Positions 6,000 to 14,521 of a stretch of DNA of 24,914 bases are shown here, in pieces. A program made the position numbers and the translations under genes. This DNA comes from CAYLOP01 sp964385305 (lineage in GTDB: Bacteria; Chloroflexota; Anaerolineae; Anaerolineales; E44-bin32), in contig CAYLOP010000032.1 in NCBI GenBank assembly GCA_964385305.1, forward strand, positions 1 to 24,914, in the 5' to 3' direction. The notes beneath the pieces are model-generated. The model was not told the DNA's origin and made no database searches. It saw nothing but the letters and a program-made list of their open reading frames with translations. Positions within the stretch are counted from its first letter, which is position 1. Each line of letters opens with the position of its first letter.

Positions 6000-6042
6000 G
6001 TCGCCTCCATCCAAACCAGGCAGGTCGCCATCTTCAACTCCT

Positions 6043-7005
6043 TCAGGGGATCGCCAGCGCCTCGCTCAGCAACTCCACGCGAGCGATAGGTGGCCCAAGA
6101 CTGAAAACGTTAAAATTGAATGCCACAACGTCCCTCGGTGCGACGGGTGCTTTCGGCGTCCATTTTCGGTATCCCACCATCTCACCATCATCTCCGAAGC
6201 CGATTAAGAGCAGGCTGAGTTGGGCACCCTGAACCGATTCCTCACCCGAGATGACAGCCTCACCTTGCACATCCCATCGCATCCCGTTCTGCATGGATTC
6301 GCGTTTCGTCTCGGTGACCTCGACCGGCAAGTATCGTTTTGAAGGATCAGCAACGAGCACAGCGCTGAGAAGTTGAGCAATAGGGAAGAACGGATCGCTT
6401 GGGGGGTCGGAGAAATACGCTGCCAACGGTATAGCGCGATCCTCCGACAGGAGATTGAGTGGACCGTAGACTTGCTGGTTGACCAAGAGCTCGCCCTGGG
6501 GATCAATCAAGCTTATTAAAACCGAAACCCCTTCAACAGCCCCCGAAGAAGAATTCCGGACTTCCGTCAGACACCACATGCTCTCAGAGGGCGTACGATA
6601 GCACCGGACATCGGTAAGGTTGAGCGGCAGTGGGGTTGGCGTGGGTAAAAGTGCTGTGATCGGCTCCCCTCCCGAGCCAGGGATAAGGATCTCCGTGCCG
6701 ATGCTAAGCAAACGTGGGTCGATGCCGGGATTCGCGATCAGGAGGTCTTCATAATCGACGCCGTAGCGCGCGGCGATGCCAAGCATCGTGTCACCACTTT
6801 GAATAATATGCACCCAGGGAGTGGCGGTAGGCCCCAAGGGTGGCGCGGTGGGCAGACTTGCGGCTCGCGTGGCAACCGTTGGTGTTGCGGTGCTCCGAAG
6901 AAAGGGGCGCAGCGTGAGGGTCGGCGTAGCCGTCTCCAGCGATTGCATGCCTTGGCAAGCTGCTGACAGCATGCAAAACCACATTAAAAGAATCAAACGT
7001 TTCAT
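6043..7005 (-). CDS. LysM-domain lipoprotein
   Basis: From the ATG at 7005 this is a 320-residue lipoprotein. It has a short hydrophobic signal with lipobox LSAAC (lipidated Cys17), a Thr/Pro-rich spacer, and one LysM domain (about residues 66-110, HIIQSGDTMLGIAARYG...GTEILIPG), followed by another Pro/Thr stretch. The C-terminal half of about 190 residues resembles FxLYD-type beta-sandwich domains (CLTEVRNSSSGAVEGV). LysM binds N-acetylglucosamine polymers such as peptidoglycan, so the protein is probably a cell-surface anchor. An in-frame GTG at 7014 is an alternative start and would give an almost leaderless mRNA. ATG at 7005 places the signal peptide more normally. It is the first gene of the minus-strand envelope run. 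The function of the C-terminal domain is inferred only from resemblance. Confidence 0.85.
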   Translation of the reverse strand: MKRLILLMWFCMLSAACQGMQSLETATPTLTLRPFLRSTATPTVATRAASLPTAPPLGPTATPWVHIIQSGDTMLGIAARYGVDYEDLLIANPGIDPRLLSIGTEILIPGSGGEPITALLPTPTPLPLNLTDVRCYRTPSESMWCLTEVRNSSSGAVEGVSVLISLIDPQGELLVNQQVYGPLNLLSEDRAIPLAAYFSDPPSDPFFPIAQLLSAVLVADPSKRYLPVEVTETKRESMQNGMRWDVQGEAVISGEESVQGAQLSLLLIGFGDDGEMVGYRKWTPKAPVAPRDVVAFNFNVFSLGPPIARVELLSEALAIP

Positions 7006-7023
7006 TGGAACCACAACAGGGCG

Positions 7024-7032
7024 ATTATACCA
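7024..7032 (-). promoter_or_regulatory. Extended -10 promoter of the LysM operon
   Basis: On the minus strand 7032-7024 reads TGGTATAAT, a perfect extended -10 and the same nonamer as at the cold-shock gene. The predicted start near 7017 leaves a leader of only about 12 nt before ATG 7005, or about 3 nt before GTG 7014. No consensus -35 is seen. Confidence 0.65.
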
Positions 7033-7040
7033 ATGGATGA

Positions 7041-7069
7041 TTGCATTGTGCGATCAGATGCCCTATGCT
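7041..7069 (+). promoter_or_regulatory. Promoter of the TPR gene
   Basis: TTGCAT (7041-7046) and TATGCT (7064-7069) are exactly 17 bp apart. Transcription would start near 7076, about 24 nt before the GTG start. It is arranged back to back with the LysM operon promoter, so the two could share regulation. Confidence 0.55.
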
Positions 7070-7099
7070 AGACTTTTGAACCAAGATTAGGAGACACGT

Positions 7100-9004
7100 G
7101 TGACGACACCTTCCAGCAGCATGATCACCGAAGCTATCGCGGCTGCTCGTATGGGCGACCGAGCGCGCGCCCGCGAATTGCTCAGCCGCCTGCTGCGATC
7201 AGAGTCATCCAATTCTGAGTACTGGATCTGGATGAGCGCTGTCGTCGAGTCGAAACGCGAAAAAATATATTGTCTCGAATCAGCACTCCGCCTCGACCCC
7301 ACCAATCGAGCCGCTATGCGCGGCTTGGTGATCCTGGGCGCTCGAGTGCCGGAGGACGCCGAACTAGCTGCTGCGGTTAAGGTTCCCACCCGAAAGATCG
7401 ACTTCCTCCCGAAGGGCTTGGAAGTCGAGCGCAGCTTGAATATCCCTTGGAGAAAGCTAGGTACGGGCTCCATTGGACTGATCGCGATCGCAGCCGTCGC
7501 AGTGCTCGTCATCTTTCTCGCTCCACTGGTGAGATCCATGCTAGGCACACGGGGTTATCGCCCCGCATCCACACTTCCCGCTCCTAGCCCTACGCAGACC
7601 GATACGCCCAAACCGGGTACGCCAACTGCTACACCGATCCCAGCCGCCACGCGTGCGATGCGCACGCCGGTCCCAATTGAAATGGCTTCCACGCCATTGG
7701 AATATCTTGTCCCGCGCACATCAACGCCAACACCTCTTCTCGCAGTCACACCCCACCCCTTCGAAGCCTATGAATCAGGCTTGAAGGCCCTCAAACAGGG
7801 CAACTTTGAAATGGCCGTGACATTCATGGACCAGATTATTAAGTCCGACCCTGATCTTCCAGACGTGTACTACTTCAAAGGTGAAGCGCTCCGCCAACTA
7901 GGCGAGATCGCGGAAGCTATACGCGCCTACGAGGGGGCACTCAACATCGATTCCAACTTCGCCCCCGCCTACCTCGGTCGCGGTCAAGTACTCATGGAGC
8001 GCAATGTAACTCAAGCGCTCAAGGATTTAAACAGCGCGCTTAGGATCGACCCAACCTTCACCGGTGCGTATTTGGAATTGGCTTCTTACTACGCATCAGA
8101 AGACCTTTGGTTGAAGCTAGAAAGCACGATGCAAACCGCGATTGATTTGGGATTAACAACCCCAATGCTGTATCTTCGGTTGAGCGAAGCACAGCTTAAC
8201 AATGGAGACTCCCAGTCTGCCCTGGAGAGCGCGCTTGAGGGCAGCGCAAACGACCCCAGCCTTCTTGAAGGGTACCTTGCGATTGGACGCGCCTATGTTG
8301 CCGTCGGCATCAATCAATTGGAAGAATCTCACTTCGACTCCGCCAAATGGCCGCTTCAAACCTACCTCACTTACAGGCCTGAGGATCAACGCGCCTTGGC
8401 TGCGCTCGGACGAGCGCAAGTTGGCCTTGATGAGTTCGAAGCTGCTACGGAGATCCTCGACCGGGCACTTGAGGTTAGTGATACATACGCACCCACCCAT
8501 TTGGCGCGTGGCATTCTCCATACGGAGCTCGGCGAATACGAATTGGCCGAACAAGACCTGACCTCCGCGCGGCGCTATAGCGTGCCTACCTACGATTATT
8601 ACCTCGCGACTGCTCGGATCAAGTACATCCTGGACAATTTCGATCAAGCGCTCGAGAACGTCAATTCGTCTATCTCAGAAGCCAACGCTGAGAAGAAGAT
8701 TAGCTTACGCGGGAGAAAACTCGCGGAGGGCTACGCACTGCGCGCGCTCATCTATGAGACCAATCCCGATCTGGTTGATGACGCCATCCTCAATTGGGAA
8801 TGGATTCTACAGTTGCAAAACGTTCGCCCGGAAACGCGCACCTTAGCAGAAGCCCATCTCCAGGAGTTGACAGGGAAAGCTCCAACTCAAACACCGACTT
8901 CCAGCCCGGAGCCAACAGCGATACCCGCAACCCCAACCCCAACCCGAACCCCAACCCGAACGCCCACTCGCACAGTCACTGCCAGCCCTTCACCGACCCC
9001 CTAA
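7100..9004 (+). CDS. Membrane-anchored TPR-repeat protein
   Basis: This 634-residue protein starts at GTG (7100), with AGGAG at 7089-7093 six nt upstream. A short N-terminal TPR-like helical part (about 5-75, ending YCLESALRLDPTNRAA) is predicted cytoplasmic. One transmembrane helix (about 122-144) follows. Then come a Thr/Pro-rich linker (about 152-215), an extended run of TPR helices (about 225-590, for example YESGLKALKQGNFEMAV, AIRAYEGALNIDSNFAPAYLGRG, ALEVSDTYAPTHLARGIL), and a Thr/Pro tail (about 592-634). TPR solenoids are protein-protein scaffolds, so this one would display its main solenoid outside the membrane. It is transcribed away from the LysM operon and converges on the recJ operon. 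No enzymatic motif is present and no specific partner can be named. Confidence 0.85.
   Translation: MTTPSSSMITEAIAAARMGDRARARELLSRLLRSESSNSEYWIWMSAVVESKREKIYCLESALRLDPTNRAAMRGLVILGARVPEDAELAAAVKVPTRKIDFLPKGLEVERSLNIPWRKLGTGSIGLIAIAAVAVLVIFLAPLVRSMLGTRGYRPASTLPAPSPTQTDTPKPGTPTATPIPAATRAMRTPVPIEMASTPLEYLVPRTSTPTPLLAVTPHPFEAYESGLKALKQGNFEMAVTFMDQIIKSDPDLPDVYYFKGEALRQLGEIAEAIRAYEGALNIDSNFAPAYLGRGQVLMERNVTQALKDLNSALRIDPTFTGAYLELASYYASEDLWLKLESTMQTAIDLGLTTPMLYLRLSEAQLNNGDSQSALESALEGSANDPSLLEGYLAIGRAYVAVGINQLEESHFDSAKWPLQTYLTYRPEDQRALAALGRAQVGLDEFEAATEILDRALEVSDTYAPTHLARGILHTELGEYELAEQDLTSARRYSVPTYDYYLATARIKYILDNFDQALENVNSSISEANAEKKISLRGRKLAEGYALRALIYETNPDLVDDAILNWEWILQLQNVRPETRTLAEAHLQELTGKAPTQTPTSSPEPTAIPATPTPTRTPTRTPTRTVTASPSPTP
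8929..8961 (+). repeat. Hexanucleotide repeat encoding the Thr/Pro/Arg tail
   Basis: Five tandem AACCCC/AACCCG hexamers encode alternating Thr with Pro or Arg near the C-terminus of the TPR protein. The complementary strand has five G-runs of three or four bases spaced by two or three bases, which fits a G-quadruplex motif. The repeat lies about 45 nt before the stop codon in a convergent gene pair. Confidence 0.8.
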
Positions 9005-9139
9005 ACAATGACCAGCGTCCATAAGAATGCTAAACCAACAGACGCGCTTTCTGGGGTTGGCGCCTAAGCCGTTATACCCTTGTTCATCTTACGATCTTCT
9101 CGGTAGTACGCCGGAAAACCTCTAGTCTCCATGTGCCGC

Positions 9140-11464
9140 TTACCCCCTATGCTCTGCCTCACCCAGGAGATCCTCCGGTGATGCCTTCCGATAGTGCGTT
9201 CGGAAAGCGGCAGTCTCGCGCAGGATCGCCTGAATTTCACGCGTATGCTTGCGCGCCGGTCGGGATTTCGCTTCGCCCCTCGCCACTTTTATTTCATCTC
9301 CCCCATCCTCAACAAGCCTTACAACATCGCGTTCGATCAGCCATTTCAACCCAACCCTCACAGCTATTTCACGATGCGCGGTGGCAGCCGCGAACTTCGC
9401 AATCTGAATCCATCCGTCCTCTGCATGCAGGGCTCGCTTAACCATCCCGGCCAGGTGGTTGAGGAAATCTTCCTTCTCACCCAAACCTGGATCGACGGCA
9501 AAGAGGTAAACAACCTGCGGTGAGACTTGAGCCAGGGCGTCTCTAACCTCCTCTGGACCTGGAGGAATGCTCACGATAGCTAACGCTAATGCAGGTCGTA
9601 ATTCATAGCGGCTCGAACCTTGAACGGCTGCTTTATGCTTCGATTCGCACCAGATCGTCAGATCCTCATCCTCCAATTGCACGACGACGTCTATAGGATC
9701 TGTGACATGCCTATAGTCCACAAATCTGCGTTTCACGGCCAAACTTTCGTCCTGCAGGGTTATCACCTGCGCCGGGCGTGCATCCATGTAGACCACCTGG
9801 ACCTCGCGTTGACCTTGGTAATCGTTCGTACGCACGTGGTATGCCAGATCGAAAACACCCTCCGGCAGCAGCCTCCCAGCACCCTGCCACCAGACCACCT
9901 TATGAATCGCTCCCTTTTGATCCTGCACCATCAGCGTGACATGCTCTTCCTCGCGACCGAAAAGCTGCGAGTTTTGGAGCACGACACCCGGTGCCAGCAG
10001 AGTCACGGGGGGATTGCCGGGACCGAAGGGCGCAAGTCGGTCGAGATCAGCCACCAATTCGAGAGAAATCATCGCCAATGGGAAGATAGCATCGACGACC
10101 AGTGCGGGCTCCTCCACCCTCTCCGCCATCATCTCTTGCACCGCGGTCGAGAGCGATTCGCGAAACGCTGGAATGTGTTCGGCCTCCATGGCCATGCCGG
10201 CGGCCATTGGATGACCGCCGTACCCCAGAAGCAATTCTTCCGTACGCGCGATCGCTGCGGAAATATCGATGCCAGAGACAGAGCGCGCCGATCCACGCGC
10301 AGGCTCTCCGCTCGGCGCTGTTAACAAGACGGTTGGGCGTCCATAGCGCTCCGCCAATTTGCTTGCCACAACGCCGATCACACCTGCTGGCCACGATGGG
10401 TGGTCCAGCACGAGGGCCGCATGCTCAAGCAGCGAAGGATCTGCCTTGATCCGAGCCTGAGCAGCTTGAAACACCTGGTCGCTAAGCAGCTTTCTCTTGG
10501 CGTTAAGCGTCTCCATTTGGAGAGCCAGGACGCGAGCGATCTCCTCGTCCTCTGTCGTGAGGAATTCTACAGCGACATTCGCATCCGATAAGCGCCCTAA
10601 GGCGTTCATGCGTGGCGCGAGCGCGTAACCGATATGCTCCTCCGTGAGCCGCTCCTGCTGGATTCCCGCAAGATCCATAAGGATTTGCAGGCCGACCCTC
10701 GGGGTCTCTCGCAGCGCTTCGAGCCCTCGCTGAAGCAGGTATCGGACGTCCCCATGATGCACAGCGACGTCTGCCACGATGCCCAGTGCCACCAGATCTA
10801 GATAGCGAGTAACTTCATCGGGACGATTGGCATGCTCATAAAGCGCTTCCGCTAACTTATAGGCCACACCCACCCCAGGTAACTCACGTAGGGGATGCTC
10901 GTCTTCCAGAATCTTCGGATCGACAATCGCTGTCGCCTCAGGCAGCTCGATGGGGAGATCATGGTGGTCGGTGACCACTATATCAACACCCTGCGAACGC
11001 GCGTAGTCGATCGCTTCGTGCTCGCTGATACCTGTATCGCACGTCAGGATGAGCTGCAGCCCACCCTCAAGAATTCTCTTCAATGTCGGAAGGTGGATTC
11101 CGTGTGATTCACGCGCACGTACAGGGATGTGATACGAGACTTGCGCCCCGAGATCCTGTAAAGTCGAGACCAGCAATGTTGTGGAGGTCTGACCATCTAC
11201 ATCGAAGTCACCCCACACACAGATGCGTTCATCCGTGTGGATAGCCTCCTCCACACGATCCACCGCGCGCTCCAATCCTGGTAACTCCTGGGGCCGTGCG
11301 GGCTTATAGTGCATCGGGTCCAAGAATGCGAGGGCGCGCTCCACCGTCGAGTATCCACGTCGTACAAGCACCTGCGCCACGAGCGGATGACCACCCACCA
11401 CATGTTCCAGGTCGGGGTTTACGCTTACATCGTCCGGCTCACGCCAACGCCTGGTGGCGTTCAT
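9140..11464 (-). CDS. recJ: Single-stranded-DNA exonuclease RecJ, with long C-terminal extension
   Basis: This is a 774-residue RecJ of the DHH phosphoesterase family, a 5'-to-3' single-strand exonuclease used in recombination and mismatch or base-excision repair. Catalytic motifs are all present: DFDVDG (D86, D88, D90), CDTG (D143), DHH (166-168) and VADV (about D232). The DHHA1 motif YGGHPMAAG follows, then an OB-fold-like part near residues 480-570 (FGPGNPPVTLL...). The protein is about 200 residues longer than E. coli RecJ. Part of the extension (about 720-760, ending in a winged-helix-like LKWLIERDVVRL) recalls the extra C-terminal domain of Deinococcus-type RecJ. Its ATG overlaps the upstream nuclease stop as ATGA, so it is the last gene of the four-gene repair operon. 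No terminator is seen in the 135 nt separating it from the convergent TPR gene. Confidence 0.96.
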   Translation of the reverse strand: MNATRRWREPDDVSVNPDLEHVVGGHPLVAQVLVRRGYSTVERALAFLDPMHYKPARPQELPGLERAVDRVEEAIHTDERICVWGDFDVDGQTSTTLLVSTLQDLGAQVSYHIPVRARESHGIHLPTLKRILEGGLQLILTCDTGISEHEAIDYARSQGVDIVVTDHHDLPIELPEATAIVDPKILEDEHPLRELPGVGVAYKLAEALYEHANRPDEVTRYLDLVALGIVADVAVHHGDVRYLLQRGLEALRETPRVGLQILMDLAGIQQERLTEEHIGYALAPRMNALGRLSDANVAVEFLTTEDEEIARVLALQMETLNAKRKLLSDQVFQAAQARIKADPSLLEHAALVLDHPSWPAGVIGVVASKLAERYGRPTVLLTAPSGEPARGSARSVSGIDISAAIARTEELLLGYGGHPMAAGMAMEAEHIPAFRESLSTAVQEMMAERVEEPALVVDAIFPLAMISLELVADLDRLAPFGPGNPPVTLLAPGVVLQNSQLFGREEEHVTLMVQDQKGAIHKVVWWQGAGRLLPEGVFDLAYHVRTNDYQGQREVQVVYMDARPAQVITLQDESLAVKRRFVDYRHVTDPIDVVVQLEDEDLTIWCESKHKAAVQGSSRYELRPALALAIVSIPPGPEEVRDALAQVSPQVVYLFAVDPGLGEKEDFLNHLAGMVKRALHAEDGWIQIAKFAAATAHREIAVRVGLKWLIERDVVRLVEDGGDEIKVARGEAKSRPARKHTREIQAILRETAAFRTHYRKASPEDLLGEAEHRG

Positions 11465-12294
11465 GAGATATCCACCTCGGCGATTTGATCGAAATCGATA
11501 TCGAAATCCAATTCATCATCGGTCTCGTCGGAATCTTCCCATGAATCCAGGTCCCCAGCCTTCTCGCCGCGCTCGCAGAGCGAGCGATAAACGCAGTAGC
11601 GGCAAAATCTAACATCCGATGTCCGCTCGAAGTCCGCCTCCTCGAGGTCCGTAATCTGCCCTACGAGCGAGGTCAGATAAGACTCATCCATGGCATACTG
11701 GTTTTCATCATACCGGAAGCGCACGGGAGATTGGGGTTGATTTGAAAACCAGTAGATCATCTCAATCTGGTCCGGTTGAATGGGGACCCCTTGGTTCAGT
11801 TCTCGACCGGTTTTCACCAGCACGTAAGGGTAAACTTTGGTCTGCAAGCGTTCTGCGAGTTCGTCGTAGGGTGGAGGGCGAGAAGCCGTCTTCCAATCCA
11901 CAATCACCGCCATTCGACCGGGATCGAGAGCAAGCAGGTCGTACTTTGCCATCACACGATAGCCCGCCAGCGGCGCCGTAAGCACGAGTTCCACGTGCTG
12001 CGTGTCAGGCAGATCTGAGGGGCCATCCTGCAGGTAATGCTCCCACCAACGCATCAACGCTTGATCTTTCACGGTGGCACGCAGGCGCGGCTCCGGAACA
12101 CCGAGGCGATGCTGCTGGATGAGTTGGTGTAGCCGAGCGCCTAGGTACATCCGACGTTCATGCTCGATAGCCGGTTCGGTCACGAGTGCCGGCCACGCTA
12201 AACGCTTCATGTATCGTAGCAGGAAGCGATATTTACAGTCGACAAAGTCCTGCAGGCTTCCCTGGCTGAAGCGAAAATCACTGGGAAGGATCAT
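11461..12294 (-). CDS. Stand-alone Fe-S PD-(D/E)XK nuclease (AddB-nuclease/Cas4-like)
   Basis: This 277-residue protein has a RecB-type nuclease core: H56 in ARLHQL, D119 in KYDLLAL, D133 and K135 in VDWKT, and a QxxxY-like QTKVY at 151-155. Four cysteines frame the core in the AddB/Cas4 pattern, C20 near the N-terminus and C231-x2-C234-x5-C240 at the C-terminus, and should hold a 4Fe-4S cluster. The C-x2-C-x5-C spacing is the one described for AddB. A strongly acidic tail (about 246-277) follows. The start is supported by AAAGGAG five nt upstream. The gene overlaps the helicase gene by 17 nt and recJ by 4 nt. The best reading is the nuclease module of an AddAB-like resection complex made as a separate subunit. 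No cas gene is nearby, so a Cas4 role is unlikely. Confidence 0.88.
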   Translation of the reverse strand: MILPSDFRFSQGSLQDFVDCKYRFLLRYMKRLAWPALVTEPAIEHERRMYLGARLHQLIQQHRLGVPEPRLRATVKDQALMRWWEHYLQDGPSDLPDTQHVELVLTAPLAGYRVMAKYDLLALDPGRMAVIVDWKTASRPPPYDELAERLQTKVYPYVLVKTGRELNQGVPIQPDQIEMIYWFSNQPQSPVRFRYDENQYAMDESYLTSLVGQITDLEEADFERTSDVRFCRYCVYRSLCERGEKAGDLDSWEDSDETDDELDFDIDFDQIAEVDIS

Positions 12295-14521
12295 GGTGTC
12301 TCCTTTCCCAATACGCTCCTAACTCCGCAAATGGTGTCGCCTGGTGCTTATCGCTTTTATGACCGACATTCCATGTGATGACCAATTCCCGGCGCGCGCG
12401 CGTGATCCCGACGAAAAGGAGTCGCAGGCGCTCAGCGGCGATCTCAAAACGTGCCTGCGCCGTCTCCTCATGCTCTACATAGGGCTTACCCTCACCCGGC
12501 TCCACCAAAGCACGAAGTTGCGCCAGCACCTCTGCCTCTAGATTCAAGCGATCCCGTACAAACCATTTCTCAGCATAGAACTCATCGTCCGGTTCAGCGG
12601 AAGGGTAATCGTAATTATTCACCGACATCAAATAAACTCTATCCCACTCCAGCCCCTTGGCTTTGTGCACCGTCGCCACAACGACAACGCCACGATGGCG
12701 CTCGGGATCGAAACCGAGATCCTGATGGCTGAGTCCAAGCAGGGCACGCTCATTCTTCACAACAGTCTCGAGTTCACGGATCAGATCCGGCAGCCCCAGA
12801 GCCGGGTTCATGCGAGCATAGCGCTCGAGTAGAAGCGCCAATTTTTGCGACATCGCAAGATCCGCGGGCTCGGTAAACAGATCTTGCGCGAGGGTGAGGA
12901 TGAGTTGGTCGATAGGTAAGAGCACGGCACTGTGCCACCGCTGGGCGCAGGTTCGGAATTCCGTCAGAAGATCTTGAATGCGAGCCTCACCGTCTGTAAG
13001 GAACAGGTTCGCGTGCCAATCATCCCCGGGTTGCGGCCAGAGATAGCCCTCCACCTGGCGGCATTTTCCCATTTGCCTCGCAGCAGCTTCAGCAACAGCA
13101 TCCGCCTCCGTCGTAGCAGGAATCACCTTACACCAAGCCTGAAACGCCTCGACCATACGCGGGCGAGAGGTTGGATTGACGAGGTGCTGGAGGACGGCAG
13201 CCAGCGTGTGCGCGGTTTCACGCGTCGCGGATGTGCTACGCAATAATTCCGTATAAGGGACGCCGTGTGCCTTGAGCTGCTCGACCAACCTGGCTCCCAG
13301 GACGTTGGTCGGGACGAGCACGGCGACGGTGCCTTCCGGATTCTCCTCGAGCCATTGGATCACAGAGCGAACGACGTCGCGCACCTCCTCCTTCGAGGAG
13401 TACATCGAATGGATCAGATGAATGCCGTCGGGGTCATCGCGAGGGTTGGGCTGTGGGTCTCCGCTGGGTGTGGGTTCAATATAGGGTGGTGCAAGAGCGG
13501 TGCGCACTTCCTGGATGGGATGATCTGAAAGTGTCCAATCGATCAAGTGGTTTGCAAGGCTCAGAATGCTCGCCGTTGAACGTCCAGAATCCGGCAGCGT
13601 GCGCGCCTGCACGCCCTGCTCATTCAGGAAATCTCGCAAGAACTGCGGGCTGGCTGTCGTGAACGTCTCGAAAATGGCTTGGTTTGGATCACCGACCCGC
13701 ACCCAATTTCCACGGGGGCCTACCAGCAAACGTAGGATGGTCTCCTGCAGGCGGCTGCTGTCTTGTGCTTCATCCTCCAGGATATAAGGCCAACGCGAAC
13801 GCAGACGCTCGAGCAGATCTGCATCCGCCTGTAGTGCCAGCAAGGCCTTGCCGATCAAATCGTCAAAATCCACAGCGCCACGGTAGTTCAGCGCCCTCTG
13901 GTAATCCGTATACATATCGGCCGCCATCTGTAGCATGGGGTGCACATAGCGCTGTTCGGCGAGCCGTTGATTTAAGACATCGGGTGAAAGCAGCAAGTCC
14001 TTAGCCTGCTTAATGAAGCTTGTCGCGAGAGCGGTCATCAACTGAGGCCACCCTCGCTTACGCGCATTTTCCTGTTCGCGAGCCGTGAGATCCGCTCTTT
14101 GGAAGCTCTCTAAGACCGGCGCATGGATCCTCATGTAACTATCTGTGATTCCCCTCATGATTTGGGTGGAAGTAAATTCATCCACAATTTGAAAATTATC
14201 GGAAAGCCCAGCGAGTTCCGGGCGCTCTCGTACGATGTCGTGAGCAAGGCCATGAAGCGTTCGAACCCGGTAGCCCAGATGCGGCATGAGCCCCATCGCT
14301 CGCACAAAATTCGCGACCCGGAGGGAAAAATTCTCCACCGCCGAGTTAACCAAGGTCACAACCAGGATCTCTTGATGATCATCGATCAACCCTTCAGCGA
14401 TCAATTTCGCTGCCAGGTAAGACAAGGTCTGCGTCTTGCCGCTGCCCGGAACCGCGGAGATGCCCATCTTTCCGTGGCGGAAGGCGATCACCTCATTCTG
14501 CTTCGGCCTGGGCTCATACAT
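12278..14521 (-). CDS. UvrD/AddA-like superfamily 1A DNA helicase without nuclease domain
   Basis: From the ATG at 14521 this is a 747-residue helicase with every SF1A motif intact. Walker A is AVPGSGKT (23-30), Walker B DEAQD (250-254), motif III GDPNQAI (277-283), motif V HKAKGLEWD near 610, and motif VI LLFVGITRARREL near 700. It should translocate on single-stranded DNA and unwind duplex with ATP. The chain stops about 40 residues after motif VI, so it lacks the C-terminal PD-(D/E)XK nuclease of AddA or RecB. ATG 14521 is chosen because AGGAG lies six nt upstream. It overlaps the end of the preceding gene by 8 nt. An ATG at 14545 and the longer frame from 14638 are alternatives without better signals. 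The motor is probably the active one of a two-motor complex with the upstream product. Confidence 0.93.
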   Translation of the reverse strand: MYEPRPKQNEVIAFRHGKMGISAVPGSGKTQTLSYLAAKLIAEGLIDDHQEILVVTLVNSAVENFSLRVANFVRAMGLMPHLGYRVRTLHGLAHDIVRERPELAGLSDNFQIVDEFTSTQIMRGITDSYMRIHAPVLESFQRADLTAREQENARKRGWPQLMTALATSFIKQAKDLLLSPDVLNQRLAEQRYVHPMLQMAADMYTDYQRALNYRGAVDFDDLIGKALLALQADADLLERLRSRWPYILEDEAQDSSRLQETILRLLVGPRGNWVRVGDPNQAIFETFTTASPQFLRDFLNEQGVQARTLPDSGRSTASILSLANHLIDWTLSDHPIQEVRTALAPPYIEPTPSGDPQPNPRDDPDGIHLIHSMYSSKEEVRDVVRSVIQWLEENPEGTVAVLVPTNVLGARLVEQLKAHGVPYTELLRSTSATRETAHTLAAVLQHLVNPTSRPRMVEAFQAWCKVIPATTEADAVAEAAARQMGKCRQVEGYLWPQPGDDWHANLFLTDGEARIQDLLTEFRTCAQRWHSAVLLPIDQLILTLAQDLFTEPADLAMSQKLALLLERYARMNPALGLPDLIRELETVVKNERALLGLSHQDLGFDPERHRGVVVVATVHKAKGLEWDRVYLMSVNNYDYPSAEPDDEFYAEKWFVRDRLNLEAEVLAQLRALVEPGEGKPYVEHEETAQARFEIAAERLRLLFVGITRARRELVITWNVGHKSDKHQATPFAELGAYWERRHHDPSQ

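Noticed and set aside
9620..10324. Long plus-strand frame of 234 codons
   Set aside because: It is antisense to the recJ coding region, where all catalytic motifs are intact on the other strand. It has no ribosome binding site.
11461..12294. Cas4 of a CRISPR system
   Set aside because: The nuclease has Cas4-like cysteines, but there are no cas genes or repeat arrays in the window. The flanking helicases and RecJ fit an AddAB-type role better.
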